Positions 9,030-17,910 of a DNA stretch of 64,000 bases are shown in pieces. Each line of letters starts with the position of its first letter. Position 1 is the first letter of the stretch. The position numbers and the translations under genes are program-made. The notes under the pieces are model-generated. The model ran no database searches, was not told where the DNA came from, and saw nothing but the letters and a program-made list of their open reading frames with translations. Source of the DNA: Streptomyces bacillaris (GTDB taxonomy: Bacteria; Actinomycetota; Actinomycetes; Streptomycetales; Streptomycetaceae); the NCBI RefSeq assembly GCF_003268675.1, contig NZ_CP029378.1:7006001-7070000 (forward strand), written 5' to 3'.

Positions 9030-9293
9030 TCAGCCGGACCGGGGCGGCTCCAGCCCCGCCACGAAGGTGGTCCAGGCCGTCGCGGAGAAGGTGAGCGGCG
9101 GCCGTTCCACATCCTTGGAGTCGCGTACGGCGAGGCGCGCGCCGCCGGTGCGCGGGCCGCCGCCGGAGTCCGGGCGGTGGCCGATTCGCGCGGCCTCCAC
9201 GCAGTTGTTCATCCCGGTGGAGCGGCTGCTGCGGCGCCAGAGCGGTGGCTCGGCGGCGGGACGCGGTACGGGCGGTGCGAGACGGTCGGACAT
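9030..9293 (-). CDS. DUF397 domain small regulatory protein
   Basis: 87-aa DUF397 protein, a family nearly confined to actinomycetes and usually encoded beside an XRE/DUF5753 regulator. The core pattern is visible: WRRSSRSTGMNNCVEAA followed by LAVRDSKD and the end FSATAWTTFVAGL. Members such as BldB relatives influence sporulation and antibiotic production, and some act as small partners of the DUF5753 protein. GAGGGGGG precedes ATG 9293. It lies 51 bp downstream of the XRE gene on the same strand, so the two form an operon. Confidence 0.88.
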   Translation of the reverse strand: MSDRLAPPVPRPAAEPPLWRRSSRSTGMNNCVEAARIGHRPDSGGGPRTGGARLAVRDSKDVERPPLTFSATAWTTFVAGLEPPRSG

Positions 9294-9344
9294 GATGCCC
9301 CCCTCGGGCAGTCGGACGTCCTGGCGAGTCGGCGGATCACCGTG

Positions 9345-10205
9345 CTAGCGGAAGCCGCGGCGGATCGCGGCGACGAGTTCGAGCGACCGGTCCGGCGTCA
9401 GTGCGTGCGTCTGGAGGGTGCGGAAGGCCGAGCCGTACGCCTCGAGGTCTTCTTTCCGCTCCAGATAGACGCTACTCGTCAGGTGGTCGAGGACGACCAC
9501 ATCCAGATCCGCGATGTTCGGAAAGGAGAAGATGACGAAAGGGGAGGTGAGCCCGACATACCCGCCGACCGAGAACGGCAGCAACTGGAGCCGTACGTGG
9601 GGGAGCTGAGCCACCTGCGTCAGATGGTCCAGCTGATCCCGCATCACCTCGGGCCCACCCACCTCCCGGTGCAGCACCGCCTCGTCCAGTACGGCGGTGA
9701 ACCTCAGCGGCGGATGCGTGCGCAGCACCTGCTGGCGGGTGAGCCGCACCTCGACCAGGGCGTCGAGATGTTCCGCCGGTAACCCGTCGATCGACGCCCG
9801 GGTCACCGCACGGGCGTAACCGGCGGTCTGGAGGAGCCCCGGCACCACCGAGGTCTCCAGGGTCCGCACCGTGGCGGCCTGGGACTCCAGGCTGATGAAG
9901 TCACGGTACTGCGGCGGGATCAGCCCCCGGTAGGCGTGCCACCACCCCGCGCCCCCGCCGCCCGCCGACCCCGCGAGGACTTCGAGCAGGGCGCGCAACT
10001 GCGTGTCGCACACGGCGTAGACGTCGAGCAGACGCGTCACGTCGCCGGGGCTGACCCCGCTGGCGCCCGTCTCGATGCGGCTCACCTTCGACTGGTGCCA
10101 GCCGAGCAGGCGCGCCGCGTCCCGGCTGGTCAGTCCGGCGGCGTGCCGCAGGCTCCGTAACTCCTCGCCGAGCTTCCGCCGTCGGACGACGGGGGCGTGC
10201 AGCAT
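9345..10205 (-). CDS. XRE-family regulator with DUF5753 (WhiJ-like)
   Basis: 286-aa regulator. The N-terminal helix-turn-helix covers about residues 8-70 (LGEELRSLRHAAGLTSRDAA and WHQSKVSRIETGASGVSP); DUF5753 follows from about residue 100 (YRDFISLESQAATVRTLET ... VPGLLQTAGYARAV ... ). This is the architecture of S. coelicolor WhiJ and its many paralogues. With the DUF397 gene downstream and the ATPase gene divergent, it forms the standard actinomycete triad. ATG 10205 is set by GAGGAG 7 nt upstream. The target promoter is probably the shared region 10206-10450. Confidence 0.88.
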   Translation of the reverse strand: MLHAPVVRRRKLGEELRSLRHAAGLTSRDAARLLGWHQSKVSRIETGASGVSPGDVTRLLDVYAVCDTQLRALLEVLAGSAGGGGAGWWHAYRGLIPPQYRDFISLESQAATVRTLETSVVPGLLQTAGYARAVTRASIDGLPAEHLDALVEVRLTRQQVLRTHPPLRFTAVLDEAVLHREVGGPEVMRDQLDHLTQVAQLPHVRLQLLPFSVGGYVGLTSPFVIFSFPNIADLDVVVLDHLTSSVYLERKEDLEAYGSAFRTLQTHALTPDRSLELVAAIRRGFR

Positions 10206-10335
10206 CCGGGTCTCCTCGCGCTGTGCGGAACGGAACGGGACCGGTACGCACCGCAAGGTCCGGGCCCGCAGAGGGGCCAGTGTGCCCGCCGCCCCGCCCG
10301 TACGTGACCCGAATTCACCGCTTCGAGCGACAGAT

Positions 10336-10345
10336 ATATGCATAT
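10336..10345. promoter_or_regulatory. AT-rich palindrome in the triad's divergent promoter region
   Basis: ATATGCATAT is a perfect 10-bp palindrome inside an AT-rich island (10332-10350) that stands out in this GC-rich DNA. It sits between the XRE gene and the ATPase gene and may be a -10 element or the binding site of the neighbouring XRE protein. Confidence 0.35.
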
Positions 10346-10450
10346 CTTGGTCGAACGTCGTTACAGGGAGCTTCAACAGTGGCAGTCTGGCGCGAAGCAC
10401 CATCCTGGCCGGCCGCCGGTCGGCCAGGGCGCGAAAGGGACGGCGTCGCC

Positions 10451-10882
10451 ATGGCAGACCATCAGGAAGCAACCGTCACCCTGCCGAGCGATCCGGTCTC
10501 GGTCTCCTCGGCCCGCAGACATGTGGCCAGGACATTGGCCGAATGGGGCCTCTCCGAGGAGTCGGAGCTGGCCGACACCGTCCGGCTGATCATCTCCGAA
10601 CTGGCCACCAACGCCGTGCAGCACACCTTCGGCCAGTCACCCACCTTCACCGTGGAGCTGCGCCTCGAACGTGACGAGGAACTGCGCCTGGGAGTGACGG
10701 ACAGTCACCCCCGGTGGCCCCAGCGGCTGCCTGCCGCCGTACGGCAGGACAACGGGCGGGGCATGGTGATCATCCGGTCGCTGGCCCATGAGTACGGCGG
10801 GCGGCTCACGGTCGTCCCGACGGCCGAGGGCGGGAAGACGGTCTGGATCTCGCTGCCCTGGGCGGCACCGGTCCAGGGCTGA
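10451..10882 (+). CDS. ATP-binding (HATPase, RsbW-like) regulatory protein
   Basis: 143-aa GHKL-type ATPase domain of the anti-sigma/serine kinase kind. N box ELATNAVQHT (about residues 51-60) and G box DNGRGMVIIRSLAHEYGG are present; there is no sensor or membrane domain. It is divergent from the XRE/DUF397 pair, the same setting as AbaA-like loci of Streptomyces. Start: ATG 10451 after AAAGGGA with 10-nt spacing; an in-frame GTG at 10379 with GGGAG 8 nt upstream would add 24 residues (VAVWREAPSWPAAG...) and cannot be excluded. Confidence 0.85.
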   Translation: MADHQEATVTLPSDPVSVSSARRHVARTLAEWGLSEESELADTVRLIISELATNAVQHTFGQSPTFTVELRLERDEELRLGVTDSHPRWPQRLPAAVRQDNGRGMVIIRSLAHEYGGRLTVVPTAEGGKTVWISLPWAAPVQG

Positions 10883-10932
10883 CGAAACGGTTCGGAGGGG
10901 CCATACCGGGTCTCCGGGGTTCCGGGTCCCCG

Positions 10933-10962
10933 GGGCCCTCCCGCGCCGGCGCGGGAGGGCCC
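10933..10962. terminator. 30-bp perfect palindrome, bidirectional terminator
   Basis: GGGCCCTCCCGCGCC (10933-10947) is followed directly by its exact reverse complement (10948-10962). It lies between the convergent ATPase gene (ends 10882) and the P60 gene (ends 11022), the right place for a two-way terminator. No U-tract, as is common in Streptomyces. Confidence 0.75.
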
Positions 10963-11021
10963 ATGTGATCCACAGGGGAGAGCGTCCGACCGGGCAGGTC
11001 AGCGGACACCCGGCCAGGGGA

Positions 11022-11495
11022 TCAGCGGACGCGTCCGTACGAGACGCTCTTGGACCAGATCTTCGCGAGCCGCACCACGTCCCCGGACTTGGGGCTGTGC
11101 CAGATCTTGCCGTTCCCGGCGTAGATGCCCACGTGGTAGACGCTCCGGCCGGAGTGGAAGAAGACGAGGTCGCCCTGCTTCCGCTTCGACTTCGCGACCT
11201 TGCTGGTCTTGTTGTACTGCTGCTGTGCCGTGCGGGGGAGCTTCTTCCCGGCCTTCTTGAACGAGTAGACAGTCAGCCCCGAGCAGTCGAAACGGCTGGG
11301 ACCGGCGGCGCCGTACTTGTAGGGAGCCCCCTTCTTCGACGCGGCGACCTTGAGCGCCTTCGTCGAGTGGGCGGTGGCGGCCTCGGCGTCGTTGACGAGA
11401 CCTGGTGCCATCATCGTGGTCGTCACGGCAAAGGTGAGGACCGAGGCCGTACCGACCCGGGCGAGCAGAGACGGGACATGAACCTGCGCAGACAT
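11022..11495 (-). CDS. secreted NlpC/P60 peptidoglycan endopeptidase
   Basis: 157-aa exported cell-wall hydrolase. A Sec-type signal peptide covers about the first 40 residues (basic start, long hydrophobic run, cleavage near NDAEAATAHS). The NlpC/P60 domain follows with catalytic Cys in FDCSGLTVYSF, catalytic His in VYHVGIYAGNGK and the third polar residue His in KIWHSP. Expected role is cleavage of peptide stems in peptidoglycan during growth or germination. ATG 11495 follows GAAGGG; an in-frame TTG two codons upstream is less likely. A c-di-AMP riboswitch occupies the leader, so expression is expected to fall when c-di-AMP is high. Confidence 0.9.
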   Translation of the reverse strand: MSAQVHVPSLLARVGTASVLTFAVTTTMMAPGLVNDAEAATAHSTKALKVAASKKGAPYKYGAAGPSRFDCSGLTVYSFKKAGKKLPRTAQQQYNKTSKVAKSKRKQGDLVFFHSGRSVYHVGIYAGNGKIWHSPKSGDVVRLAKIWSKSVSYGRVR

Positions 11496-11505
11496 GCGCA
11501 ACCCT

Positions 11506-11690
11506 TCGTCAGCCGCCTGTGAAGGATGACCTGTCGGGTTCGGGCTGGCGAAGTTGCCCGGCCGCGCGATGCGGCTTCACCCCGAGGGCCTTCCCGGTCT
11601 CCCGGTCGGCCCGTACTGCTCGGGTCCTCCACTCCTGCCGATCCACTTCCTGTCGACCAGTCATCCGGGAGGCGGCAGGACTCGGCGTCC
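11506..11690 (-). promoter_or_regulatory. c-di-AMP riboswitch (ydaO-yuaA class)
   Basis: Read on the minus strand the leader contains, in order, the conserved GACGCCGAGTCC start (around 11690-11679), a P-rich stem region, GGGGTGAAGCCGC (around 11586-11574), the small hairpin GCCGC..GCGGC, CCCGAACCCGACAG (around 11546-11533) and a closing AGGCGGC (near 11515) about 20 nt before the ATG of the P60 gene. These are the hallmark conserved blocks of the ydaO class in Streptomyces, which sits in front of rpf and other wall-hydrolase genes and turns them off on c-di-AMP binding. Boundaries are approximate. Confidence 0.9.
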
Positions 11691-12040
11691 ACCCGGACCG
11701 CCCCGCCGCGGGTGGCGGGGGCTTGTCGTCCCAGGGATCTTGACCTACTCGGTGCCGGATTTCCGAGCCGAAACAGGGATTTGTGAGTCTCCTCACCACT
11801 GATCCATTCAGGTGGACAGGGCGGATTCGCCCCCGCCGACGAGCCGGGCGCACGCCCTCGTACCAGCGACGAAAGTGGGCATTTCGAGTACGGGCCGCGC
11901 GCCGAGCGCAAGTTGAGCCATCGCTCGTGAGGGTGATCGCCTACGCCGAACGAGCGAGGAAAATTGATCGCGGGACCGGGCGTGTCGCAACCGCCCCGAG
12001 CGTCCCGCTCCCGTAATGCGCTCCCGGCGTACGCAGCGGC
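11691..12040. other. non-coding stretch upstream of the riboswitch
   Basis: About 350 bp without a credible gene: no frame keeps the third-position GC bias. It must hold the promoter of the riboswitch transcript on the minus strand; TAGGTC around 11748-11743 is a possible -10, with no good -35. Locally AT-richer than the surroundings. Confidence 0.5.
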
Positions 12041-12346
12041 TCAGTTCGGGGCCGGCGGCATGGCGACCCGCCCCGCCCGCCGCTCGCCGTCCAGCACCCG
12101 CAGGGCCCGCGCGAGCGTTGTCGCGTGGATCTGCCGCTCGCCTCGCTCGTGCATCAGGGCCAGCGCGTCGCGCAGGGCCGCCGCCCCGGAGGCCAGGGCC
12201 TGGGCGGCCCTGAGGGCGCTGTAGGTGTCGCTGCCGCGTGCCGGGTTGATGCGTCCCACCTGGTCGAGGACGGCCAGATAACAGTCGATGAACTCGCCCT
12301 CGGCACGGGTCAGCGCGGGCAGGGGCGGGAACTCCGTTGGCTCCAT
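12041..12346 (-). CDS. conserved hypothetical small protein
   Basis: 101-aa soluble protein that I do not recognise. MEPTEFPPLPALTRAEGEFI begins an all-helical, Arg/Ala-rich sequence (e.g. HATTLARALRVLDGERRAGR) without Cys pairs, signal peptide or membrane helix. The codon bias is that of a real gene. ATG 12346 is set by GAGGTGA with 7-nt spacing; a second ATG seven codons upstream lacks a Shine-Dalgarno. No operon partner is evident. Confidence 0.7.
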   Translation of the reverse strand: MEPTEFPPLPALTRAEGEFIDCYLAVLDQVGRINPARGSDTYSALRAAQALASGAAALRDALALMHERGERQIHATTLARALRVLDGERRAGRVAMPPAPN

Positions 12347-12426
12347 AGGCGGTTCACCTCGCGTCATGCGGCGGCCGGGAGGGCGTGCGGCTCTCCGCAG
12401 CGTGGTCCACCGGCGTCACCGGATGA

Positions 12427-12665
12427 CTACCCGTCCGCGAGCCGGGGCATGTCGCGGGCCTCGGGCTCCGGCGGCTGGGGGCGCGGGCTCCGGACCGGCC
12501 GTGACCGTGGCCTTCTCCGCCCTCAGGCCGTCCGCCCCCCCGGCGTGGAGCGACCGCCTTCGCCGTAGCCGTCCGCACGGTCTCCGGCTGCTCACCGGCG
12601 GTGCCGATCCCGATGCCGAGCAGGAGCAGCACCCCGGCGGCGGGGGAGTGGGGCCCCGCCCTCAC
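12427..12665 (-). pseudogene. frameshifted small putative membrane protein gene
   Basis: Starting at GTG 12665, 12 bp after the permease stop and behind GAGGGC, the first ~38 codons read VRAGPHSPAAGVLLLLGIGI then a hydrophilic run with near-complete GC3, as in a real gene with one hydrophobic segment. The bias then jumps frame near a G-run (about 12540-12534), continues as ADGLRAEKATVTAGPEPAPP, and jumps again to PEARDMPRLADG before a TAG at 12429-12427. Two frame shifts within 240 bp suggest a decayed gene (or two sequence errors). Intact product would be about 78 aa; function unknown. Confidence 0.4.
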
Positions 12666-12677
12666 GCCCTCGCGCCC

Positions 12678-13670
12678 TCAACCCGTCAGCGCCCCCTCCC
12701 GCGTGGCCGGGGCCGCGGCCGTCGGGGCGTCCTCGGTGGAGGTCCCGTGTCGCCCCGCGAGCAGGACCGCCGCCAGCCCCAGGGCCGACCAGAGGGCGAG
12801 GGTCAGGGCGGGGCCTCCCGCCGCGCTGCCGTCGAGGAAGGCGACCGAGCGCAGCAGGGATCCGCCCGCGCCCGGCGGCAGCCACTGGCAGATCATGCCG
12901 ACCGGTTCGGGGGGCAGCTGGGGCGCGCTGGTGACGCCGGAGAAGGAGTTGCCCAGCAGGATCATCAGCAGCGCACCCAGGCCGAGACCGTGCGGGCCGA
13001 GCAGGGCGGCGAGTCCGGCGACCGCCGAGCCGATCGCCAGGACGGTCAGGGCGAGTACGCCCGCCTCCGTCCACCAGTCACCCGTGATCACGCCGAGCCG
13101 GCTGTGCGCCACTGCCGTGGCGGCGAGGCCCACCAGCGCGGCCGAACCCGTCAGCGTCAGCGCCGCCCGTGTCCCGCGCAGCCCGAGCAGGGTGACGGCC
13201 GAGCCCGCGCCCATCCCCGCCAGGGCCAGCGGCAGCACGCTCGCGCCGAGTGCGCTGCCGCGCGGGTCCCCGGGAGGTGCGGCCACCACATCGGTGGTCC
13301 GGACCTGGGCGCCCTCCGGGGCCGCCGCCGTCACCGCGTCCCGCAGAAGCTGGGCGACGACGGGGCTCGCGGCCGACGCCGTGAGCACGTGCGGGCCCTC
13401 CGATCCGGCGACCACGGCTCCGTATACGGTCCGGTCCTCGATCGCCTCCCGGGCCGCCGCCTCGTCGTCGAACCGGTGCGCCTCGAAGGCGCCCGTCCGC
13501 TGCTCGAACCCCCGCTCCAGCTGCTCGGCCGCCGGACCGGCACGGGCCACGCCCACCGGCAGGTCACGGGGGGCGCTCCGGGCGGCGGGCCAGGCGAAGG
13601 CCCAGAGGGCGAGCGTCACCACCACGGGTATCAGCAGGACGACCGCCACCGCGCGGCGGTTCGGGGGAGT
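12678..13670 (-). pseudogene. ABC-2/YhgE-like membrane permease, 5' end lost
   Basis: About 325 codons of an integral membrane protein similar in layout to YhgE/DUF3533-type export permeases: one N-terminal helix (VVLLIPVVVTLALWAFAWP), an extracytoplasmic domain of about 130 residues (LPVGVARAGPAAEQLERGF onward), then five or six hydrophobic helices to the C-terminus. The homologous reading begins abruptly near PNRRAVAVV; upstream the frame runs antisense into the TetR remnant and no ATG or GTG with a Shine-Dalgarno precedes the first helix (the only in-frame GTG, 13649, is inside it). The natural start and promoter appear deleted; it could only be expressed by read-through or a weak GTG. Confidence 0.6.
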
Positions 13671-13673
13671 GGG

Positions 13674-14045
13674 CCCACCCCGGACGTGCTGCTGAGCCGG
13701 ATGCTCACCCGCGTGCTCGGTGAGCAGTTGTACGGGCTGGAGCGCCGCACCTTCGCCGCCCTGGCCGTCCAGCTCTGGTCCGAGACCCTGCGCGACGCGC
13801 GGCTCGCCGCACGGCTCGACGAGGGGTACGCCACCATGCGGAGCGTCTGGGTGGAGTTGGTCGGGGCCTACCGGAGCGCCGGGATCCTCTCCGGGGACGT
13901 GGTGGCCGACCATGTGGCGCGGACGATGATCGCGACCGCCCAGGGCTTCATCGTGCAGGAGGCGCTCTTCGGCGATGTGCGCCCGGACGTTCCGGAGAAC
14001 GGCCTGCGCGGGCTGATGTCCATGGGTCCGCAAAAGGCCAGTTAA
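13674..14045 (+). pseudogene. TetR-family regulator, C-terminal domain only
   Basis: About 123 codons matching the ligand-binding half of a TetR repressor: MLTRVLGEQLYGLERRTFAA, then LWSETLRDARLAARLDEGYA and ARTMIATAQGFIVQEALFGD. The N-terminal helix-turn-helix (about 80 residues) is missing. The remnant starts a few bases from the truncated permease on the other strand, so one deletion seems to have taken the TetR DNA-binding domain, the divergent promoter and the permease start. Reading frame from 13674 to the TAA at 14045 is open with normal codon bias. Confidence 0.65.
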
Positions 14046-14102
14046 CGCAACGGAAAAACTTCCGCCCTAACGTGCAATGCCTGGTCGCGGGAGCCGGGTT
14101 CG

Positions 14103-14125
14103 CCGTTCAACGAACTGTTGAACGG
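14103..14125. promoter_or_regulatory. 9-bp-arm palindrome over the urease promoter
   Basis: CCGTTCAAC (14103-14111) and GTTGAACGG (14117-14125) are perfect inverted arms around GAACT. The left arm covers the -35 hexamer of the urease promoter and the right arm fills the spacer, the classic place for a repressor operator. No known regulator box (GlnR, LexA) was recognised. Confidence 0.55.
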
Positions 14126-14134
14126 GGATAGGGT
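14106..14134 (+). promoter_or_regulatory. urease operon promoter
   Basis: -35 TTCAAC (14106-14111), 17-bp spacer, -10 TAGGGT (14129-14134). The transcript would start near 14141, leaving a leader of about 44 nt before the ureA GTG with GAGGTGG as ribosome binding site. Confidence 0.55.
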
Positions 14135-14184
14135 CCCGCTGCGCCCGGAGGCCGGTGCCGGGCGGGAGACGATGAGGTGGAAGC

Positions 14185-14487
<303 letters not shown>

Positions 14488-14500
14488 CGGGGCGGCGCCG

Positions 14501-14821
14501 ATGTCCCCCGTCGTCCCCGGCGAGATCCTGTACGGGGCCGGTGACATCGCCCTCAACGAAGGGCGCCCCGTCACCCGCCTCACCGTCCTCAACGGCGCCG
14601 ACCGCCCCGTCCAGGTCGGCTCCCACTACCACTTCGCGGAGGCCAACCCCGGGCTCCGCTTCGACCGGGAGGCCGCCCACGGGCTGCGGCTGCACATCGC
14701 CGCCGGTACGGCGGTCCGCTTCGAGCCCGGCATCCCCGTCGACGTCGAACTCGTCCCCCTCGCCGGCCGCCGCATCGTCCCCGGCCTGCGCGGCGAGACC
14801 GGAGGTCCCCTCGATGCCTGA
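14501..14821 (+). CDS. ureB: urease beta subunit
   Basis: 106-aa beta subunit. Opening VVPGEILYGAGDIALNEGRP, QVGSHYHFAEANPGLRFDR and the C-terminal GLRGETGG are diagnostic of UreB. It begins 13 bp after ureA and its stop overlaps the ureC start by 8 bp (14814-14821), so the three structural subunits are translationally coupled. Confidence 0.97.
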   Translation: MSPVVPGEILYGAGDIALNEGRPVTRLTVLNGADRPVQVGSHYHFAEANPGLRFDREAAHGLRLHIAAGTAVRFEPGIPVDVELVPLAGRRIVPGLRGETGGPLDA

Positions 14822-16535
14822 CCTCGACAGGGCTGTGTACGCCGACCTGTTCGGGCCCACCACCGGCGACCGCATCCGCCTCGCCGACACCGGCCTGCTG
14901 GTCGAGATCGAGGAGGACCGCTCGGGCGGCCCCGGACACGCGGGCGACGAGGCGGTCTTCGGCGGCGGCAAGGTGATCCGCGAGTCCATGGGCCAGGCCC
15001 GCGCCACCCGGGCCGAGGGCGCCCCCGACACCGTCATCACCGGCGCGGTCGTCATCGACCACTGGGGCATCGTCAAGGCCGACATCGGCATCCGCGACGG
15101 CCGGATCACCGGCATCGGCAAGGCGGGCAACCCGGACACCATGGACGGAGTCCACCCGGACCTGGTGATCGGCCCCGAGACCGAGATCATCGCGGGCAAC
15201 GGGAAGCTGCTCACGGCCGGAGCGGTCGACGCGCACGTCCACTTCATCACCCCCACCCTCGTCGACCAGGCGCTCTCCAGCGGCATCACCACCCTCGTCG
15301 GCGGGGGCACCGGCCCCGCCGAGGGCACCAAGGCCACCACCATCACCCCCGGCCCCTGGCACCTTGCCCGGATGTTCGAGGCCCTGGAGACCTTCCCCGT
15401 CAACATCGGGCTGCTGGGCAAGGGCAACACCATGTCCCGTGACGCCCTGTACTCCCAACTGCGGGGCGGAGCACTGGGGTTCAAGATCCATGAGGACTGG
15501 GGCGCCACCCCGGCCGCCATCGACGCCTGCCTCACCGTCTGCGAGGAGAGCGGCGCCCAGCTCGCCATCCACACCGACACCCTCAACGAGGCCGGGTTCG
15601 TCGCGGACACCCTCGCCGCCATCGCCGGACGCACCATCCACGCCTACCACACCGAGGGCGCGGGCGGCGGCCACGCACCCGACATCATCACGGTCGTCTC
15701 CGAGCCGTACGTCCTGCCCAGCTCGACCAACCCGACCCGGCCGCACACCGTCAACACCATCGAGGAGCACCTCGACATGCTGATGGTCTGCCACCACCTC
15801 AACCCGGCCGTCCCCGAGGACCTCGCCTTCGCGGAGTCCCGTATCCGGCCCTCCACCATCGCGGCCGAGGACATCCTCCACGACCTCGGTGCCATCTCGA
15901 TCATCTCCTCGGACTCCCAGGCGATGGGCCGCATCGGAGAGGTGATCCTGCGGACCTGGCAGACCGCCCACGTCATGAAGGTGCGGCGCGGTGCCCTGCC
16001 CGGGGACGGGCGCGCCGACAACCACCGGGTCCGTCGCTATGTCGCCAAATACACCATCAACCCGGCCGTCGCGCAGGGCCTGGACCGGGAGATCGGCTCG
16101 GTGGAGAGCGGAAAGCTCGCGGACCTCGTGCTCTGGGACCCGGCGTTCTTCGGGGTGAAGCCGCAGACCGTCATCAAGGGCGGCCAGATCGCGTACGCGC
16201 AGATGGGCGACGCCAACGCTTCCATCCCGACACCCCAACCGGTCATGCCCCGGCCGATGTTCGGCGCGCTGGGCCGGGCGGCGGCGCGCGGCTCGTACAA
16301 CTTCGTCACCGGTACGGCGATCGAGGACGGGCTGCCCGAACGGCTGTGCCTGGAGAAGGAGTTCAGGGCCATCACCAGCACCCGGACGGTCACCAAGGCG
16401 GACATGCGGGAGAACGGTGCCATGCCGCACGTCCAGGTCGACCCGGACAGCTTCGCCGTCACCATCGACGGCGAACCGGTCGAACCCGCACCGGCGGCCG
16501 AACTGCCCATGGCCCAGCGCTACTTCCTCTTCTGA
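14814..16535 (+). CDS. ureC: urease alpha (catalytic) subunit
   Basis: 573-aa catalytic subunit with a two-nickel centre. All metal ligands are at the expected places: His141 and His143 (AVDAHVHF), carbamylated Lys224 (LGFKIHEDWG), His253, His279, Asp367 (ISSDSQAMG), and the mobile-flap Cys326-His327 of MVCHHLNP. Length and the C-terminus MAQRYFLF are normal. ATG 14814 lies inside the end of ureB. No sign of inactivation, so a working urease is expected provided nickel insertion by UreF/G/D works without UreE. Confidence 0.98.
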   Translation: MPDLDRAVYADLFGPTTGDRIRLADTGLLVEIEEDRSGGPGHAGDEAVFGGGKVIRESMGQARATRAEGAPDTVITGAVVIDHWGIVKADIGIRDGRITGIGKAGNPDTMDGVHPDLVIGPETEIIAGNGKLLTAGAVDAHVHFITPTLVDQALSSGITTLVGGGTGPAEGTKATTITPGPWHLARMFEALETFPVNIGLLGKGNTMSRDALYSQLRGGALGFKIHEDWGATPAAIDACLTVCEESGAQLAIHTDTLNEAGFVADTLAAIAGRTIHAYHTEGAGGGHAPDIITVVSEPYVLPSSTNPTRPHTVNTIEEHLDMLMVCHHLNPAVPEDLAFAESRIRPSTIAAEDILHDLGAISIISSDSQAMGRIGEVILRTWQTAHVMKVRRGALPGDGRADNHRVRRYVAKYTINPAVAQGLDREIGSVESGKLADLVLWDPAFFGVKPQTVIKGGQIAYAQMGDANASIPTPQPVMPRPMFGALGRAAARGSYNFVTGTAIEDGLPERLCLEKEFRAITSTRTVTKADMRENGAMPHVQVDPDSFAVTIDGEPVEPAPAAELPMAQRYFLF

Positions 16536-16548
16536 GCCGGGGCCCGTC

Positions 16549-17211
16549 ATGTCACGCGCAGCCCTCCTCGTCCTCGCCGACGGCCGGTTCCCCGCCGGAG
16601 GCCACGCCCACTCCGGTGGTGCCGAACCGGCCGTCACCCAGGGGCGCATCCGCACCGCCGACGACCTCGCCGCCTTCTGCCGGGGCCGCCTGCACACCAC
16701 CGGGCTCACCGCCGCCGCCCTCGCCGCGGCGGCGGCCCACGGCCTCGACCCGCTCGCCCTGGACGAGGCCGCCGACGCCCGTACCCCCTCACCCGCCCTG
16801 CGGGCCACCGCCCGCAGGCTGGGCCGCCAGCTGATGCGGGCCGCCCGCGCCACCTGGCCGAGCCCCGAACTCGACGCCCTCGCCACGGCCCGGCCGCGCG
16901 GCGCCCATCAGCCCGTCGTCCTCGGCCTCACCGCACGGGCGGCCGGGCTCGGGCCCGAGGACGCGGCGCACTGTGCCGCGTACGAGACCGTCAGCGGCCC
17001 GGCCACCGCCGTGGTCCGGCTCCTCTCCCTCGACCCCTTCCACGCCACCGCCGTACTCGCCCGTCTCGCACCGGAGTTGGACCGGATCGCCGCGCAGGCC
17101 GCGGAGGCCGCCCGGCGCGGCATCGATGCCTTGCCCGCCGCTTCCGCCCCCCTCCTCGACATCACCGCCGAGGCCCACGCCGCCTGGCCCGTACGCCTCT
17201 TCGCGTCGTAA
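16549..17211 (+). CDS. ureF: urease accessory protein UreF
   Basis: 220-aa UreF, which with UreD and UreG forms the complex that loads nickel and CO2 on UreC. N-terminus ALLVLADGRFPAGGHAHSGG (the LxDxxFPxGxxxHSxG family signature), all-helical body, GLTARAAGLGPEDAAHCAAY and the C-terminal LPLLDIxAExH-like motif (APLLDITAEAHA). The gene begins 13 bp after ureC. Confidence 0.92.
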   Translation: MSRAALLVLADGRFPAGGHAHSGGAEPAVTQGRIRTADDLAAFCRGRLHTTGLTAAALAAAAAHGLDPLALDEAADARTPSPALRATARRLGRQLMRAARATWPSPELDALATARPRGAHQPVVLGLTARAAGLGPEDAAHCAAYETVSGPATAVVRLLSLDPFHATAVLARLAPELDRIAAQAAEAARRGIDALPAASAPLLDITAEAHAAWPVRLFAS

Positions 17212-17232
17212 CCCGCACCCACTGGAGTCCTC

Positions 17233-17906
<674 letters not shown>

Positions 17907-17910
<4 letters not shown>

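Noticed and set aside
14105..14123. GTTC/GAAC repeats upstream of ureA as a LexA (SOS) box
   Set aside because: The actinobacterial SOS box is GAAC-n4-GTTC; here the orientation and spacing differ (GTTCAAC-n5-GTTGAAC).
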